From: Parenemella sanctibonifatiensis
GTDB lineage: Bacteria > Actinomycetota > Actinomycetes > Propionibacteriales > Propionibacteriaceae
Direction: 5' to 3'
NCBI RefSeq assembly: GCF_002250565.1
Contig: NZ_NMVJ01000007.1
Coordinates: forward strand, 186,001 to 250,000
Length of the DNA stretch: 64,000 nucleotides
The notes beneath the pieces were generated by a model, which worked only from the letters and a program-made list of their open reading frames with translations, searched no databases and was not told the origin of the DNA. Both the position numbers and the translations under genes were made by a program. Shown here in pieces: positions 27,044-35,417 of the stretch. How positions within the stretch are numbered: the stretch's first letter is position 1; every line of letters starts with the position of its first letter.

Positions 27044-27804
27044 CGGCGATCACCCAGTCGCGACATCGCCGCCAGCAGGCCGTGCTCCTCGGGGCTGTCG
27101 ATGTCCTCGACGATCTGGCCGTCGGAGAGGATCAGCGCGCGGTCGGCGTACCCGGCGGCATGGGGATCATGGGTGACCATGACGATCGACTGACCGTCCT
27201 CGTCGCTGCAGCGTCGCAGATAGTCCAGCAACTGCTGGCCGGTGCGGGAATCCAGGGCGCCGGTCGGTTCGTCGGCGAAGAGCACCGCAGGACGGGTGAT
27301 GAGGGCCCGGGCGATCGCGACGCGTTGCTGCTGCCCGCCCGACATTTCACCGGGCCGGTGATGGAGCCGTTCGGACAGACCCAGGGAGTCCACCAGTGAG
27401 TCCAGGTGGGCCCGGTCGGGCTTGCGGCCGGCCAGTTCCAGGGGCAACACGATGTTGTCGTACGCCGTCAGCGCCGGCAGCAGATTGAAGGACTGGAAGA
27501 CAAACCCGACCCGGTCGCGGCGCAGCTTGGTGAGCTTGCGGTCGCTCATCGCCGAGATCTCCTCGCCGGCCAGGAAGACCTGCCCCGAGGTGATCGCGTC
27601 GAGGCCGGCCAGGCAGTGCATCAGGGTGGACTTGCCCGAGCCGGACGGGCCCATGATCGCGGTGAAGGAACCCTCGGCGAGCTCGACGCTGATGTTGTCG
27701 ACGGCGGTGACGGCAGTGCGGCCCTCGCCGTACTGCTTGGTGAGGTTGAGCGCGCTCGCCGCCGCGGTGCGGATCCGGCGCGCGGCGGTGGTGGGTGCTG
27801 ACAT
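27040..27804 (-). CDS. ABC transporter ATPase, MacB/LolD type
   Basis: A 254-residue ATPase with Walker [11 protein letters not shown]-loop [11 protein letters not shown], signature [15 protein letters not shown], Walker [14 protein letters not shown] and the H-loop [14 protein letters not shown]. The PTGALDS sequence and spacing place it with MacB/LolD/FtsE-like ATPases that pair with FtsX-type permeases. AGGAG precedes the ATG. It is divergent from the Tat-exported propeller gene, about 200 bases away. Confidence 0.92.
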   Translation of the reverse strand: MSAPTTAARRIRTAAASALNLTKQYGEGRTAVTAVDNISVELAEGSFTAIMGPSGSGKSTLMHCLAGLDAITSGQVFLAGEEISAMSDRKLTKLRRDRVGFVFQSFNLLPALTAYDNIVLPLELAGRKPDRAHLDSLVDSLGLSERLHHRPGEMSGGQQQRVAIARALITRPAVLFADEPTGALDSRTGQQLLDYLRRCSDEDGQSIVMVTHDPHAAGYADRALILSDGQIVEDIDSPEEHGLLAAMSRLGDRR

Positions 27805-28003
27805 GGTGACTCCTCTGTGCCAATGGAGGTCCGGGGGTTGACCATGCCCGAGGCTAGGCGTCCCGGGCTCGCCGCGGATCCCCCTGGACGCCCTGCTCGG
27901 TCCACCCAGGGCCCCCTGCTCGTCCCGTCGGGAACGACCACGGTGCTACCCGATAGCCTGACCGGTGGCACTGCCGCCCACCCCACTCCCCAAGGAACAC
28001 CCC

Positions 28004-30379
28004 ATGGTCAATGCTGACACCACCCTTTCCCGTCGCGCCGTCCTGCAACTCGCAGGAGCGGGCGCCGTGACAGTCGCCACGGCCGCGGCGTGGCTGCCGG
28101 AGGCCGGCGCTGCAGCAACCGTGACGGCCCGGGCGCTGAGCAACCCCGGCTTCGAGGAAGCCGGCACCGCGATCCCCGGCTGGCAGTCGGTGACCGGCGC
28201 GGATGCCTTTTCGATCACCACCGAGGTGGCCGCCGAGGGTGGCCAGGCCCTCCGGGTGAGCGCCACGGGCGCGGCTCGGCTCCGCAGCAGCAGCGTCCAG
28301 ATCACGCCCGGCCAGTACTACGCCGTGCTGGTGCAGGGCTGGTGGACCGCCGGCGCTCCGGAGCTCACCCTGCGGTTCCTCGACGCTGACGGCGCGGAGG
28401 TGGCAGCACGCGACCGCAGCCACGCCGGACTGAAGGCTGATCAGTGGTACTGGCTGAGCGTCGCCGGCCACGCACCCGAGGGGGCAGCGACGGCGTACGT
28501 CACGATCGGTGCCGCGGCGGCGGCGACCTTCGTGGCCGATGACGTACGCCTGGTGGAGACCGCGCCCAAGGTGGAGACCTTCGCGTACGCAGTGGAGGAG
28601 ATTGCCGTCACCGGGATGACCCGGCACGACGATCGGCACTATGTCGTCACCCGCAACCAGACGCCGGCCCAACTCGGTGAGTACGACCGCGGCACCGGCG
28701 AGCTGACCGGACAATGGGAGCTGTCGGAGGGCATCGGCGCCTGGACTCCGGTCGCGACCGAGGAGGCCATCTTCCTGGCGACCTTCACCGGCGGTGCGAT
28801 CCATCGGCTCGACCTTGGCACCCGTGAGGTCTCGACCGTCGGGCACTTCACCGAGGACGACGTCACCGTGTACGGGATGGTGATGGCCGCCGACGGCAAC
28901 CTCTACTGCGTCACCTATCCCGACTGCGCGCTCTGGCGGGTCGATCCGGCGACCGGCGCCGGCGAGCGGGTCGCCGAGCTCGGCGAGGGCGAGCTCTACG
29001 GCCGCGGCATCGCCACCGAGGGCAACGACATCGTGGTGTGCACCACCAGCCCCGGCGGTGTGTACCACTACGACATCAGCAGCGGCGCCCTCACTGACAT
29101 CACCCCGGGTGACCGGTCCGCATTCATCGCCGTCGGGATCCGGGACGGCAAGGTCTGGGCCACGTACGGGCCGCGGGTGGTGGAGTTCACGCTGACCGGC
29201 GAGGTGCTGCGGCGGTGGCAACTGGCCGGATCCCAGATCGACACCATGGGCGTGTTGGAGGACGGTTCGGTCGCCGTCTGGATGCGCCCCACCGGGCACG
29301 TGCACCGGCTGGCCCCGGATGCCGAGGAGTTTGAGGATCTCGGTACGCCCGCCGCCGAGCAGGAAGGCCGGGCGCTCATCCTGGAGGCCGACGGGCGGCT
29401 CGGCGGCCTGGCCGGCAACGGGCTGCTGTGGTCCTGGTCGGCGGCCGGCTTCGACACCGACGACCTGAACCTGTCCGACCTGGTCGGCTCCACGGTCGTG
29501 CAGCACCTGTGTGTGATGCCGAACGGAATGGTGGCCACGTCCGGCACCGACGTCCACATCCACCGCCGACCCCGGTCGGGGGAGCGTGCAGTCCGGGTGC
29601 CGTTCGCGGGGACGCCGATGCGACTGGCGTACGGCGACGGAGCCCTGTGGGCGGCGACCTATCCGCGGACCGAGGTCTATCGGATCCAGCCCGGCAGCTG
29701 GCTCACCGAGCGGATCGGCGCCATCGGCAACGGCCAGTACCGCCCATACGCGATGCACTACGACGAGGGCCGGAATGCCATGGTGATCGCGACCGAACCG
29801 TCGTCGATTCCGGCCGGCGGTGCCGTCACGGTGGTCGATCTGGTCAGCCGTGAATTCACCAGTTGGGTCGCGCCCTTGGGTGGTCAGGCGGTCATCCACG
29901 CGACGGCGGGCGAGCGAACCTTCCTGTCGGGTGGCCTGTCCGACGAGCCGCCCTTGGTGGGGGAGATCGATCTGGACACCGGAGAGGTGGCGTGGACGGT
30001 GGCTCCGTTGCCTCACCTGCGCACCATCGAGTCGACCGTGCTCCACGAGGGGCTGCTCTATGGCGTGGCGCGCGGCAACGAATGGTTTGCCATCGATGTC
30101 GACAGTCATCAGGTGGTCCACACCGGCTGGCTGTCCGGCACCCATTCCTATGGCAACGTCGCGGTCCAGCAGGGACGGGTGGTGTTGCCGACCCATCGGA
30201 GCTTGGTCTTCGAGCTCGATGTGAACAAGCGCGACGCCCAGGTCCTCGCGGAGGGTGGCGAGGAGTCCTGGCGCCGGCCGCCGCAGTTCGGCTTCGACCG
30301 TCGCGGCACCGGGGCGTGGGGGCTGTCGGACCTGCGGCTGGCTCGCTGGGACCTGTCCGCGGATCACCTGCCGCAGTGA
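28004..30379 (+). CDS. Tat-exported beta-propeller protein
   Basis: A 791-residue protein with a twin-arginine signal (TTLSRRAVLQLAGAGAV, cleaved near AGAAAT), so it should be exported folded. Next comes a beta-sandwich domain (about 40-195, LSNPGFEEAGTAIPGWQ) like the one in the sortase-anchored neighbour, then propeller blades with DGNLYCVTYPDCALWRVDP and WAATYPRTEVYRI followed by QYRPYAM. There is no anchor, so it may be released. The ATG at 28004 has AAGGAA upstream; an earlier ATG gives a prefix without a ribosome binding site. A carbohydrate ligand is inference. Confidence 0.8.
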   Translation: MVNADTTLSRRAVLQLAGAGAVTVATAAAWLPEAGAAATVTARALSNPGFEEAGTAIPGWQSVTGADAFSITTEVAAEGGQALRVSATGAARLRSSSVQITPGQYYAVLVQGWWTAGAPELTLRFLDADGAEVAARDRSHAGLKADQWYWLSVAGHAPEGAATAYVTIGAAAAATFVADDVRLVETAPKVETFAYAVEEIAVTGMTRHDDRHYVVTRNQTPAQLGEYDRGTGELTGQWELSEGIGAWTPVATEEAIFLATFTGGAIHRLDLGTREVSTVGHFTEDDVTVYGMVMAADGNLYCVTYPDCALWRVDPATGAGERVAELGEGELYGRGIATEGNDIVVCTTSPGGVYHYDISSGALTDITPGDRSAFIAVGIRDGKVWATYGPRVVEFTLTGEVLRRWQLAGSQIDTMGVLEDGSVAVWMRPTGHVHRLAPDAEEFEDLGTPAAEQEGRALILEADGRLGGLAGNGLLWSWSAAGFDTDDLNLSDLVGSTVVQHLCVMPNGMVATSGTDVHIHRRPRSGERAVRVPFAGTPMRLAYGDGALWAATYPRTEVYRIQPGSWLTERIGAIGNGQYRPYAMHYDEGRNAMVIATEPSSIPAGGAVTVVDLVSREFTSWVAPLGGQAVIHATAGERTFLSGGLSDEPPLVGEIDLDTGEVAWTVAPLPHLRTIESTVLHEGLLYGVARGNEWFAIDVDSHQVVHTGWLSGTHSYGNVAVQQGRVVLPTHRSLVFELDVNKRDAQVLAEGGEESWRRPPQFGFDRRGTGAWGLSDLRLARWDLSADHLPQ

Positions 30380-30724
30380 GGGGGTCTCAGGCGACGTACG
30401 CGGGCGCGCATCGCCGCACGCGGTGCGCGGGTGCGCGCGGGGTGGTGGAACCCGGCCCCGCCATCCTGGGGATCGCCTTCACCGGCGACGGTGCCGGTGG
30501 TGATGACGAGGACGACGACTGACGGCCTGGCCCCGGACGCGACAATGGGGCGGCTTCTGAGCCGCCCCATTGTCGTCTTTCCCCCATCCCGTGGGCCAAG
30601 CGAGCAGCCACTCGCTCAGGAACCGGCCCCGGGTGAGGATGCAGTGTCGGCGCACCCTCACCCGTGACTACGAGCCGGGGGTGGTGATCGGTTGCCTTCG
30701 ATTCGTGAGGATTTCTTCCGGTCG
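30380..30724. other. Non-coding stretch between convergent genes
   Basis: About 345 bases between the propeller and DedA genes. It contains one strong terminator hairpin (30541-30574). I see no convincing gene; a 26-codon frame ending at 30522 is too weak to call. Confidence 0.55.
30541..30574 (+). terminator. Intrinsic terminator
   Basis: A perfect 15-bp stem (30541-30555 with 30560-30574) closes on a TCTG loop and is followed by GTCTTTCCCCC. It ends plus-strand transcription from the propeller gene. Confidence 0.85.
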
Positions 30725-31366
30725 TCAGGCCGCGTCGTCGCCGGTGGCGGCAGCGGCCTTGGCGCGCTTGCGGTTGCGCATCAGCCTCGCGATCACAAAC
30801 CACAGCACCAAGGCGATGATGATGACGTAGACGAACTTGGAGATGACATCGGTCCACGGCTCGATGATGTGCCAGTTCTCGCCGAGGAAGAAGCCGAAGC
30901 TGACGAAGATCGCATTCCAGATCAGCGAACCGGCCGTGGTCAGCACGGTGAACTGGAACAGCGGCATCTTGTAGATGCCAGCGGGGATCGAGATCAGCGA
31001 ACGAATGCCGGGGACCATTCGACCGAAGAAGATGCCGGCGCGGCCGTGTCGGTCGAACCAGGCCGCGGACTTGTCGAAGTCCTCCTCCTCGACCAGCGGC
31101 ATCTTGCGGCAGATCCAGCGGATCCGGTCCGCCCCCAGGGCGTACCCGAGGCCGTAGAGCAGCCAGGCGCCGACCACCGAGCCGATCACGCTCCAGCCCA
31201 GGATCGCGAGGTAGTGGTGGTCGCCGCGACCGGCGGTGACGCCCGCCAACGGAAGGATGACTTCAGAGGGGATCGGTGGAAAGACGCATTCCAACAGCAA
31301 CAGGACGGCCACTCCTGGGCCGCCCAAGGCAGTCATGATGGCAACTGCCCAATCAACGATGTTCAC
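30725..31366 (-). CDS. DedA family membrane protein
   Basis: DedA/SNARE-associated proteins are membrane transporters or scramblases for lipid carriers and keep envelope and membrane potential stable. The 213-residue protein has the N-terminal re-entrant motif ECVFPPIPSEVILPLAG, the helix-breaking GSVVGAWLLYGLGYALG and the signature FFGRMVPGIRSLISIPAG with its conserved Arg residues. A basic, Ala-rich tail follows. The GTG start has AAGGGA about ten bases upstream. Confidence 0.9.
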   Translation of the reverse strand: MNIVDWAVAIMTALGGPGVAVLLLLECVFPPIPSEVILPLAGVTAGRGDHHYLAILGWSVIGSVVGAWLLYGLGYALGADRIRWICRKMPLVEEEDFDKSAAWFDRHGRAGIFFGRMVPGIRSLISIPAGIYKMPLFQFTVLTTAGSLIWNAIFVSFGFFLGENWHIIEPWTDVISKFVYVIIIALVLWFVIARLMRNRKRAKAAAATGDDAA

Positions 31367-31504
31367 CGGTCGTATTTCCCTTCAGCGGCGTACGTTCCGC
31401 CCCGAGCCTAGTTGCTGGGACTGCGGTGCAGGCCCGACCACCGGCCCTCGCCGTGTCGCACCACAGTCACAGCGGAGCGGCTGGAGTTCTGGGTTGTTGA
31501 ACCG

Positions 31505-32179
31505 TCAGCGACCGGCCAGGCCGGTCTCGTACGCCAGCAGCACCAGCGACACCCGGTCGCGGCACTCGAGCTTGGCGAGCAGCCGACCGATGTGGGTCTT
31601 GACGGTGCCCTCGGCCATGTAGAGGCGACTGGCGATCTCAGCGTTGGTGGCACCGCCGGCGATCTCGACCAGCACCTCGCGTTCCCGTTCGGTGAGCACG
31701 CTGAGGCGCTCGTCCTCGCCGCTGCCGCCCGGTCGGTCCGGCAGGGTCGGGATCACTTGGTCGAGCAGTCGGCGGGTGGCGCTGGGAGCGACCACCGAAT
31801 CACCGGCGGCCACTGAACGGATCGCCTGCAGCAGCTCGTCGGGCCGAGCGTCCTTGAGCAGGAAGCCACTGGCGCCGGCCTTGAGGGCGGAGAAGACGTA
31901 CTCGTCGAGGTCAAAGGTCGTCAGCACGAGCACATGCATCTCGGGATTGGCCTCGACGATCCGACGGGTCGCCTCGACGCCATCCATCACGGGCATCCGG
32001 ATGTCCATCAGGACCACGTCGGCGCGACGGCTGGCGAGCTGGCGTACGGCGGAGTCCCCGTCCTCGGCCTCGCCGCAGACCCGCATGTCGTCCTGGGCGT
32101 CGATGAGCATCCGGAAGCCGTGTCGCACCAAGGACTGGTCGTCGACAAGGAAGACCCGGATCTGCGCGTCGTCGGTCAT
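31505..32179 (-). CDS. LuxR-family response regulator
   Basis: A 224-residue NarL/LuxR-type response regulator. The receiver domain (about 6-122) has the acidic pair DD at its start, the phospho-acceptor Asp in VVLMDIRMPVMDG and the conserved Lys in LLKDARPDEL. The C-terminal helix-turn-helix (about 155-215) has LTEREREVLVEIAGG and AEGTVKTHIGRLLAKL. The ATG has GAGAGGA upstream. It follows its sensor kinase on the same strand, about 50 bases away; the stimulus is not evident. Confidence 0.92.
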   Translation of the reverse strand: MTDDAQIRVFLVDDQSLVRHGFRMLIDAQDDMRVCGEAEDGDSAVRQLASRRADVVLMDIRMPVMDGVEATRRIVEANPEMHVLVLTTFDLDEYVFSALKAGASGFLLKDARPDELLQAIRSVAAGDSVVAPSATRRLLDQVIPTLPDRPGGSGEDERLSVLTEREREVLVEIAGGATNAEIASRLYMAEGTVKTHIGRLLAKLECRDRVSLVLLAYETGLAGR

Positions 32180-32231
32180 GGCGTCCTCTCGGATGCGGGA
32201 CGCGGCTCGCCCCGATGGTTGTTCACCCTAC

Positions 32232-33665
32232 TCAGTGGAATGAGGGCTGGGAGTCGGTGCTGGCGGTGCGTCGCTTCGGCAGCACCGGTTGCTTGGGCAG
32301 GCCGGTGGCCGACGGCGCCGGGGTGACCGGGCCGGCGGGGGCGCCGGTCGGCGTACGGTCCGATGCGGCAGGAGTTGGTGCGGGTCGTGCGGCGGGTGCG
32401 GGTCGCGGGACCGGGTTGGCGGCGGCTCGGCGCGAGGCGCTGCTCGGCGAGCCGGTCGGCCCCCACGGGAGCACCGCGTGGACCCGGTAGCCGTGGGTGT
32501 CGCCGGGGCGAGCTGAGAGTCGACCACCCATGGCGCCAACCCGCTCGCGCATCCCCTGGAGGCCATTGCCCATGCCATCGCCCTCGGCCGCCTTGCCGCG
32601 CCCGTTGTCGACCACGACGATGTCGAGGCAGTGCGGCAAGTAGCTGACCCGGACCTCGGCGGTGGCCTGCGGGCCGGCGTGCTTGAGCATGTTCGTGATC
32701 GATTCCTGGACCACGCGGTACGCCGTCAGCCCCAAAGCCGGGGACACGTGCGCCGGCGGGGTGCCCTTCTCGATCAGCAGGATCCGGCTGCCGGTCCGGG
32801 CCACCATCTCGCGGATGTCCTCCAAGCCGGGGGTCGGGGCGTACTCCTCGGACTCTCCGGACGGATTGCGCAGGACGCCGACGATCCGGCGCAGATCGCC
32901 CAGCGCCTCGCGGCTGGTGTCGGCGATGGTGTCGAGCACCTCGGCGGCAGCCTCGGGCTTCTTCACGGCCATCGCGCGGCCGCCTTCGGCCTGCACCACA
33001 ATCACCGACAGTGAGTGGGCGACGATGTCGTGCAGCTCGCGGGCGATCTGGTTGCGGGCGTTCGCCTCGGCGGTACGGGAACGTTCCTCACGTTCGATCA
33101 GCGCCAGCCGTTGCTGGTGGGCCTTCATCCGGGCCGTGGTCTCGCGGGTGAGGGCGTCTTCGCGGACCCGGCGGCCGATCAGGTAGGAGGTGGTGACCAG
33201 GCCCAGACACACGAAGGTGAAGGCGGCCGCAAAGACGAAGTGGACGATGAATTCGGCGCCGCCGATGGTGCCGGCCCAGCGGGCCGGCCCCAAGACCGAG
33301 CCGAGGATGCCGAGCCACACCGCCCACCGGCTGTCCCGGGAGGGGACCCAGCGGGCGACCGAGAAGACCGCAATCGGGACCACCATGATCGAGGCGAGCG
33401 GGTAGGGCGCCACGACGACCTGGAAGATGCCGGCGAGCCCCATCGCGGCGAGCATCACCATCGGATAGCTGCGCCGCAGCATCAGCGGGGCCACCATCAT
33501 GCAGGAGGCCAGCATCCAGAGCCAGGCATCCAGGCTGTCAGATCGTTGGGCGGCCATGCCGACGTAGGGCAGCACCGTGAACGTGGCAAAGCTGACCGTC
33601 AGGACCGCGTCGATCGTGCGGTCCCGGGGCGTCACATCCGGGGCGGCGTACCTGTCGAGATTCAC
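32232..33665 (-). CDS. Sensor histidine kinase (HisKA_3 type)
   Basis: Partner kinase of the response regulator. The N-terminal part has four to five helices and no large outside domain, so it likely senses from within the membrane. The dimerisation and phosphorylation helix has RELHDIVAHSLSVIVVQAEG with the phospho-accepting His, and the HATPase_c domain has VVDNGRGKA and GNGLQGMRERVGAMGG. An unusual Pro/Ala/Thr-rich tail of about 70 residues follows. I start at GTG 33665, which has a -10 box seven bases upstream and no ribosome binding site; an in-frame ATG at 33701 lies upstream of that box. Confidence 0.88.
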   Translation of the reverse strand: MNLDRYAAPDVTPRDRTIDAVLTVSFATFTVLPYVGMAAQRSDSLDAWLWMLASCMMVAPLMLRRSYPMVMLAAMGLAGIFQVVVAPYPLASIMVVPIAVFSVARWVPSRDSRWAVWLGILGSVLGPARWAGTIGGAEFIVHFVFAAAFTFVCLGLVTTSYLIGRRVREDALTRETTARMKAHQQRLALIEREERSRTAEANARNQIARELHDIVAHSLSVIVVQAEGGRAMAVKKPEAAAEVLDTIADTSREALGDLRRIVGVLRNPSGESEEYAPTPGLEDIREMVARTGSRILLIEKGTPPAHVSPALGLTAYRVVQESITNMLKHAGPQATAEVRVSYLPHCLDIVVVDNGRGKAAEGDGMGNGLQGMRERVGAMGGRLSARPGDTHGYRVHAVLPWGPTGSPSSASRRAAANPVPRPAPAARPAPTPAASDRTPTGAPAGPVTPAPSATGLPKQPVLPKRRTASTDSQPSFH

Positions 33666-33672
33666 GGCCGCC

Positions 33673-33678
33673 AGCCTA
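33673..33678 (-). promoter_or_regulatory. -10 box of a leaderless promoter
   Basis: On the minus strand TAGGCT ends seven bases before the GTG at 33665. It decides the kinase start. Confidence 0.5.
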
Positions 33679-33707
33679 AGCAGCCGTCGCGCGCTGGCCA
33701 TCGGACT

Positions 33708-34685
33708 TCAGTCCTCGGCCGGCTGCGACTGCGGGCCTGCGGCCCACCAGGCCGCCCCGACCAGTGGGGACTCCTCGGTCCGTTCGGCAGGCAGCACCGG
33801 ACGGTCCCAGCCCGCGTGGGCCAGGCCGCGTTCCAGATGGGAGGTGACCAACTCCCAGGAGGTTGCTATCGAACCACCCACCACCAGCACCTGGGCGTCG
33901 AAGGCGATCAGCGGCTCCGACAAGGCCTGGGCCAGGGCGGCGTACGCCTGCGCGAAGACGTCGACGGCGAGCTCATCGCCACGGCCGGCGCGGGCCGCGA
34001 TCTCGCGTACGTCGTCATCGGCATGGTCAGCGGTCTCGGCGCGGGTGGTGTCGGAGCTGCGCTCTCGCCAGGCGGCGACGATGGCGCGGCGGGACACCAC
34101 CTCCTCGAGAGGCTTGCCCTGATGGGTCAGGTAGTGCGCGCGGCCCTCGCGCGGCAGACCGGGATGATCGCCGATGACGTTGCCGTCGGCGATCCAGGCG
34201 GTGCCGATGCCGGTGCCGAGGGTGAGGTAGGCGCTCGGGTCGTGGTCGCGGCCAGTGCCGATCAGCGACTCACCCAGCCCGAAGGCCTCGGCGTCGTTGA
34301 GGAACCGGGCCTGCTGGATGCCGGCACCGTCGGCCAGCAGGGCGCCGACGTCGACACCGTTCAGGCTGTCGAACTTGCCGACCCCTTCGAAGCGACCGAT
34401 GCCCGCCCGATAGTCGAACGGGCCCGGCATCGCGACGCCCCACGGCTGTTCGGGGTCGACACCGGCCAGCGCCAGCTCAGCGACCACCGCGGCAATCTCG
34501 CGGGCGAACACGTCCGCGCTGGCGTCGGCGGTGACCGGTCCGCGGGCCGACTGCACCACCGTCGCGGTGACGTCGTGCATCAGGCTGGGAGCCAGTTCGA
34601 CGACGCCGGCGGTGGCATGGGTGCCGCCGACCTCGAGGACCGGCACCAGCCGCCGTCGGGAGGGACCAGAGTCTGGCCTGTTCAT
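33708..34685 (-). CDS. ROK-family sugar kinase lacking the usual zinc Cys cluster
   Basis: A 325-residue ASKHA-fold protein of the ROK group, which phosphorylates sugars such as glucose, or regulates. The N-terminal phosphate loop reads VLEVGGTHAT (Glu where Asp is usual), the catalytic loop is FLNDAEAFGLGE with the base Asp, and the adenosine region holds TLGTGIGTAW and VVGGSIATSWELV. The region that normally carries HxxxxxxGxxCxCGxxGC has no Cys, so the structural zinc is missing. The specificity is uncertain. A -10 box lies seven bases before the ATG. Confidence 0.75.
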   Translation of the reverse strand: MNRPDSGPSRRRLVPVLEVGGTHATAGVVELAPSLMHDVTATVVQSARGPVTADASADVFAREIAAVVAELALAGVDPEQPWGVAMPGPFDYRAGIGRFEGVGKFDSLNGVDVGALLADGAGIQQARFLNDAEAFGLGESLIGTGRDHDPSAYLTLGTGIGTAWIADGNVIGDHPGLPREGRAHYLTHQGKPLEEVVSRRAIVAAWRERSSDTTRAETADHADDDVREIAARAGRGDELAVDVFAQAYAALAQALSEPLIAFDAQVLVVGGSIATSWELVTSHLERGLAHAGWDRPVLPAERTEESPLVGAAWWAAGPQSQPAED

Positions 34686-34692
34686 GGTCGGG

Positions 34693-34698
34693 AGTCTA
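34693..34698 (-). promoter_or_regulatory. -10 box of a leaderless promoter
   Basis: On the minus strand TAGACT ends seven bases before the ATG at 34685. Confidence 0.5.
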
Positions 34699-34740
34699 GT
34701 GCCGTGGGGGTGGACCGGCCGGGGCCGGCCGGCGTACGCC

Positions 34741-35277
34741 TCAGCCGAGGATGCCCTCGCGCAGCGACTCCACCAGGTCGGTACGCGGGTGGTCGGCGTT
34801 GAGCTGGTCCACCGACAGTTCCATGTAGCGCTGGTCGATGCCGCCGGGGTCAGGCGACAGCAGGTAGCGGACCGGGCGCCACTGCGGGTTGACAGCGGCG
34901 ATCGCGGCGCTGACCCGAGGATCACCCAGCGCGTCCAGCATCATCTGGAAGCAGGCCTCGGACCAGGCGGGGAAGTCCTCCTCGGACACCTGGTCGTGGC
35001 GCTGGTTCATCTGCTCGACCACGGCATCGGTCCTCGGCGCCGGCACCTCGCCGTTGGCCCATTCGTCGCGGAACCACCGGAAATAGTCGGGGTCCTCCTC
35101 GATGTCCATCTCCGCGAGTTGTTCCTCGGTGAAGAAGTCGGGCGCGATCGTCATCGGGTCGGAGTCGGTGACGAGGCACACCGCGTACAACTCCTGGTCG
35201 GCAACAGCGGGCAGTGCCGCACTGAGATCCGCGACGAGGGCATCGACCAAGTCGGAGGTCAGGTCGGTCAGATCCAT
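34741..35277 (-). CDS. DUF4303-like protein
   Basis: A 178-residue acidic cytosolic protein. The opening helix, then DQELYAVCLVTDSDPMTIAPDFFTEE, the YFRWFRDEWANGE segment and the later helices fit the DUF4303 group, members of which often occur among bacterial toxin-immunity or stress loci without a proven function. I place it there from memory, with moderate certainty. The ATG at 35277 has no clear ribosome binding site. It lies between the ROK gene and the glycosidase operon but is not joined to either. Confidence 0.6.
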   Translation of the reverse strand: MDLTDLTSDLVDALVADLSAALPAVADQELYAVCLVTDSDPMTIAPDFFTEEQLAEMDIEEDPDYFRWFRDEWANGEVPAPRTDAVVEQMNQRHDQVSEEDFPAWSEACFQMMLDALGDPRVSAAIAAVNPQWRPVRYLLSPDPGGIDQRYMELSVDQLNADHPRTDLVESLREGILG

Positions 35278-35320
35278 GGGTTGATTCTTGCGCACCTGGG
35301 ACACATGTCGCTGAATACCG

Positions 35321-35371
35321 CGCCCCAGCGGCGGTAGGTCGCGAAATGTGCGAGCAACAGCCGCTGGGGCG
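35321..35371 (-). terminator. Inverted repeat after the sugar operon
   Basis: Perfect 12-bp GC-rich arms (35321-35332 and 35360-35371) flank a 27-base loop, about 50 bases beyond the glycosidase stop. It probably ends the five-gene transport operon. Confidence 0.5.
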
Positions 35372-35417
35372 AACTTTTCTGCGAGGTCGGTGTTCTCGCG
35401 ACGGCAGGCGTACGCCC

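Noticed and set aside
30445-30522. Short frame ending in an acidic stretch before the terminator
   Set aside because: About 26 codons with no ribosome binding site; the acidic end is plausible but not enough for a call.
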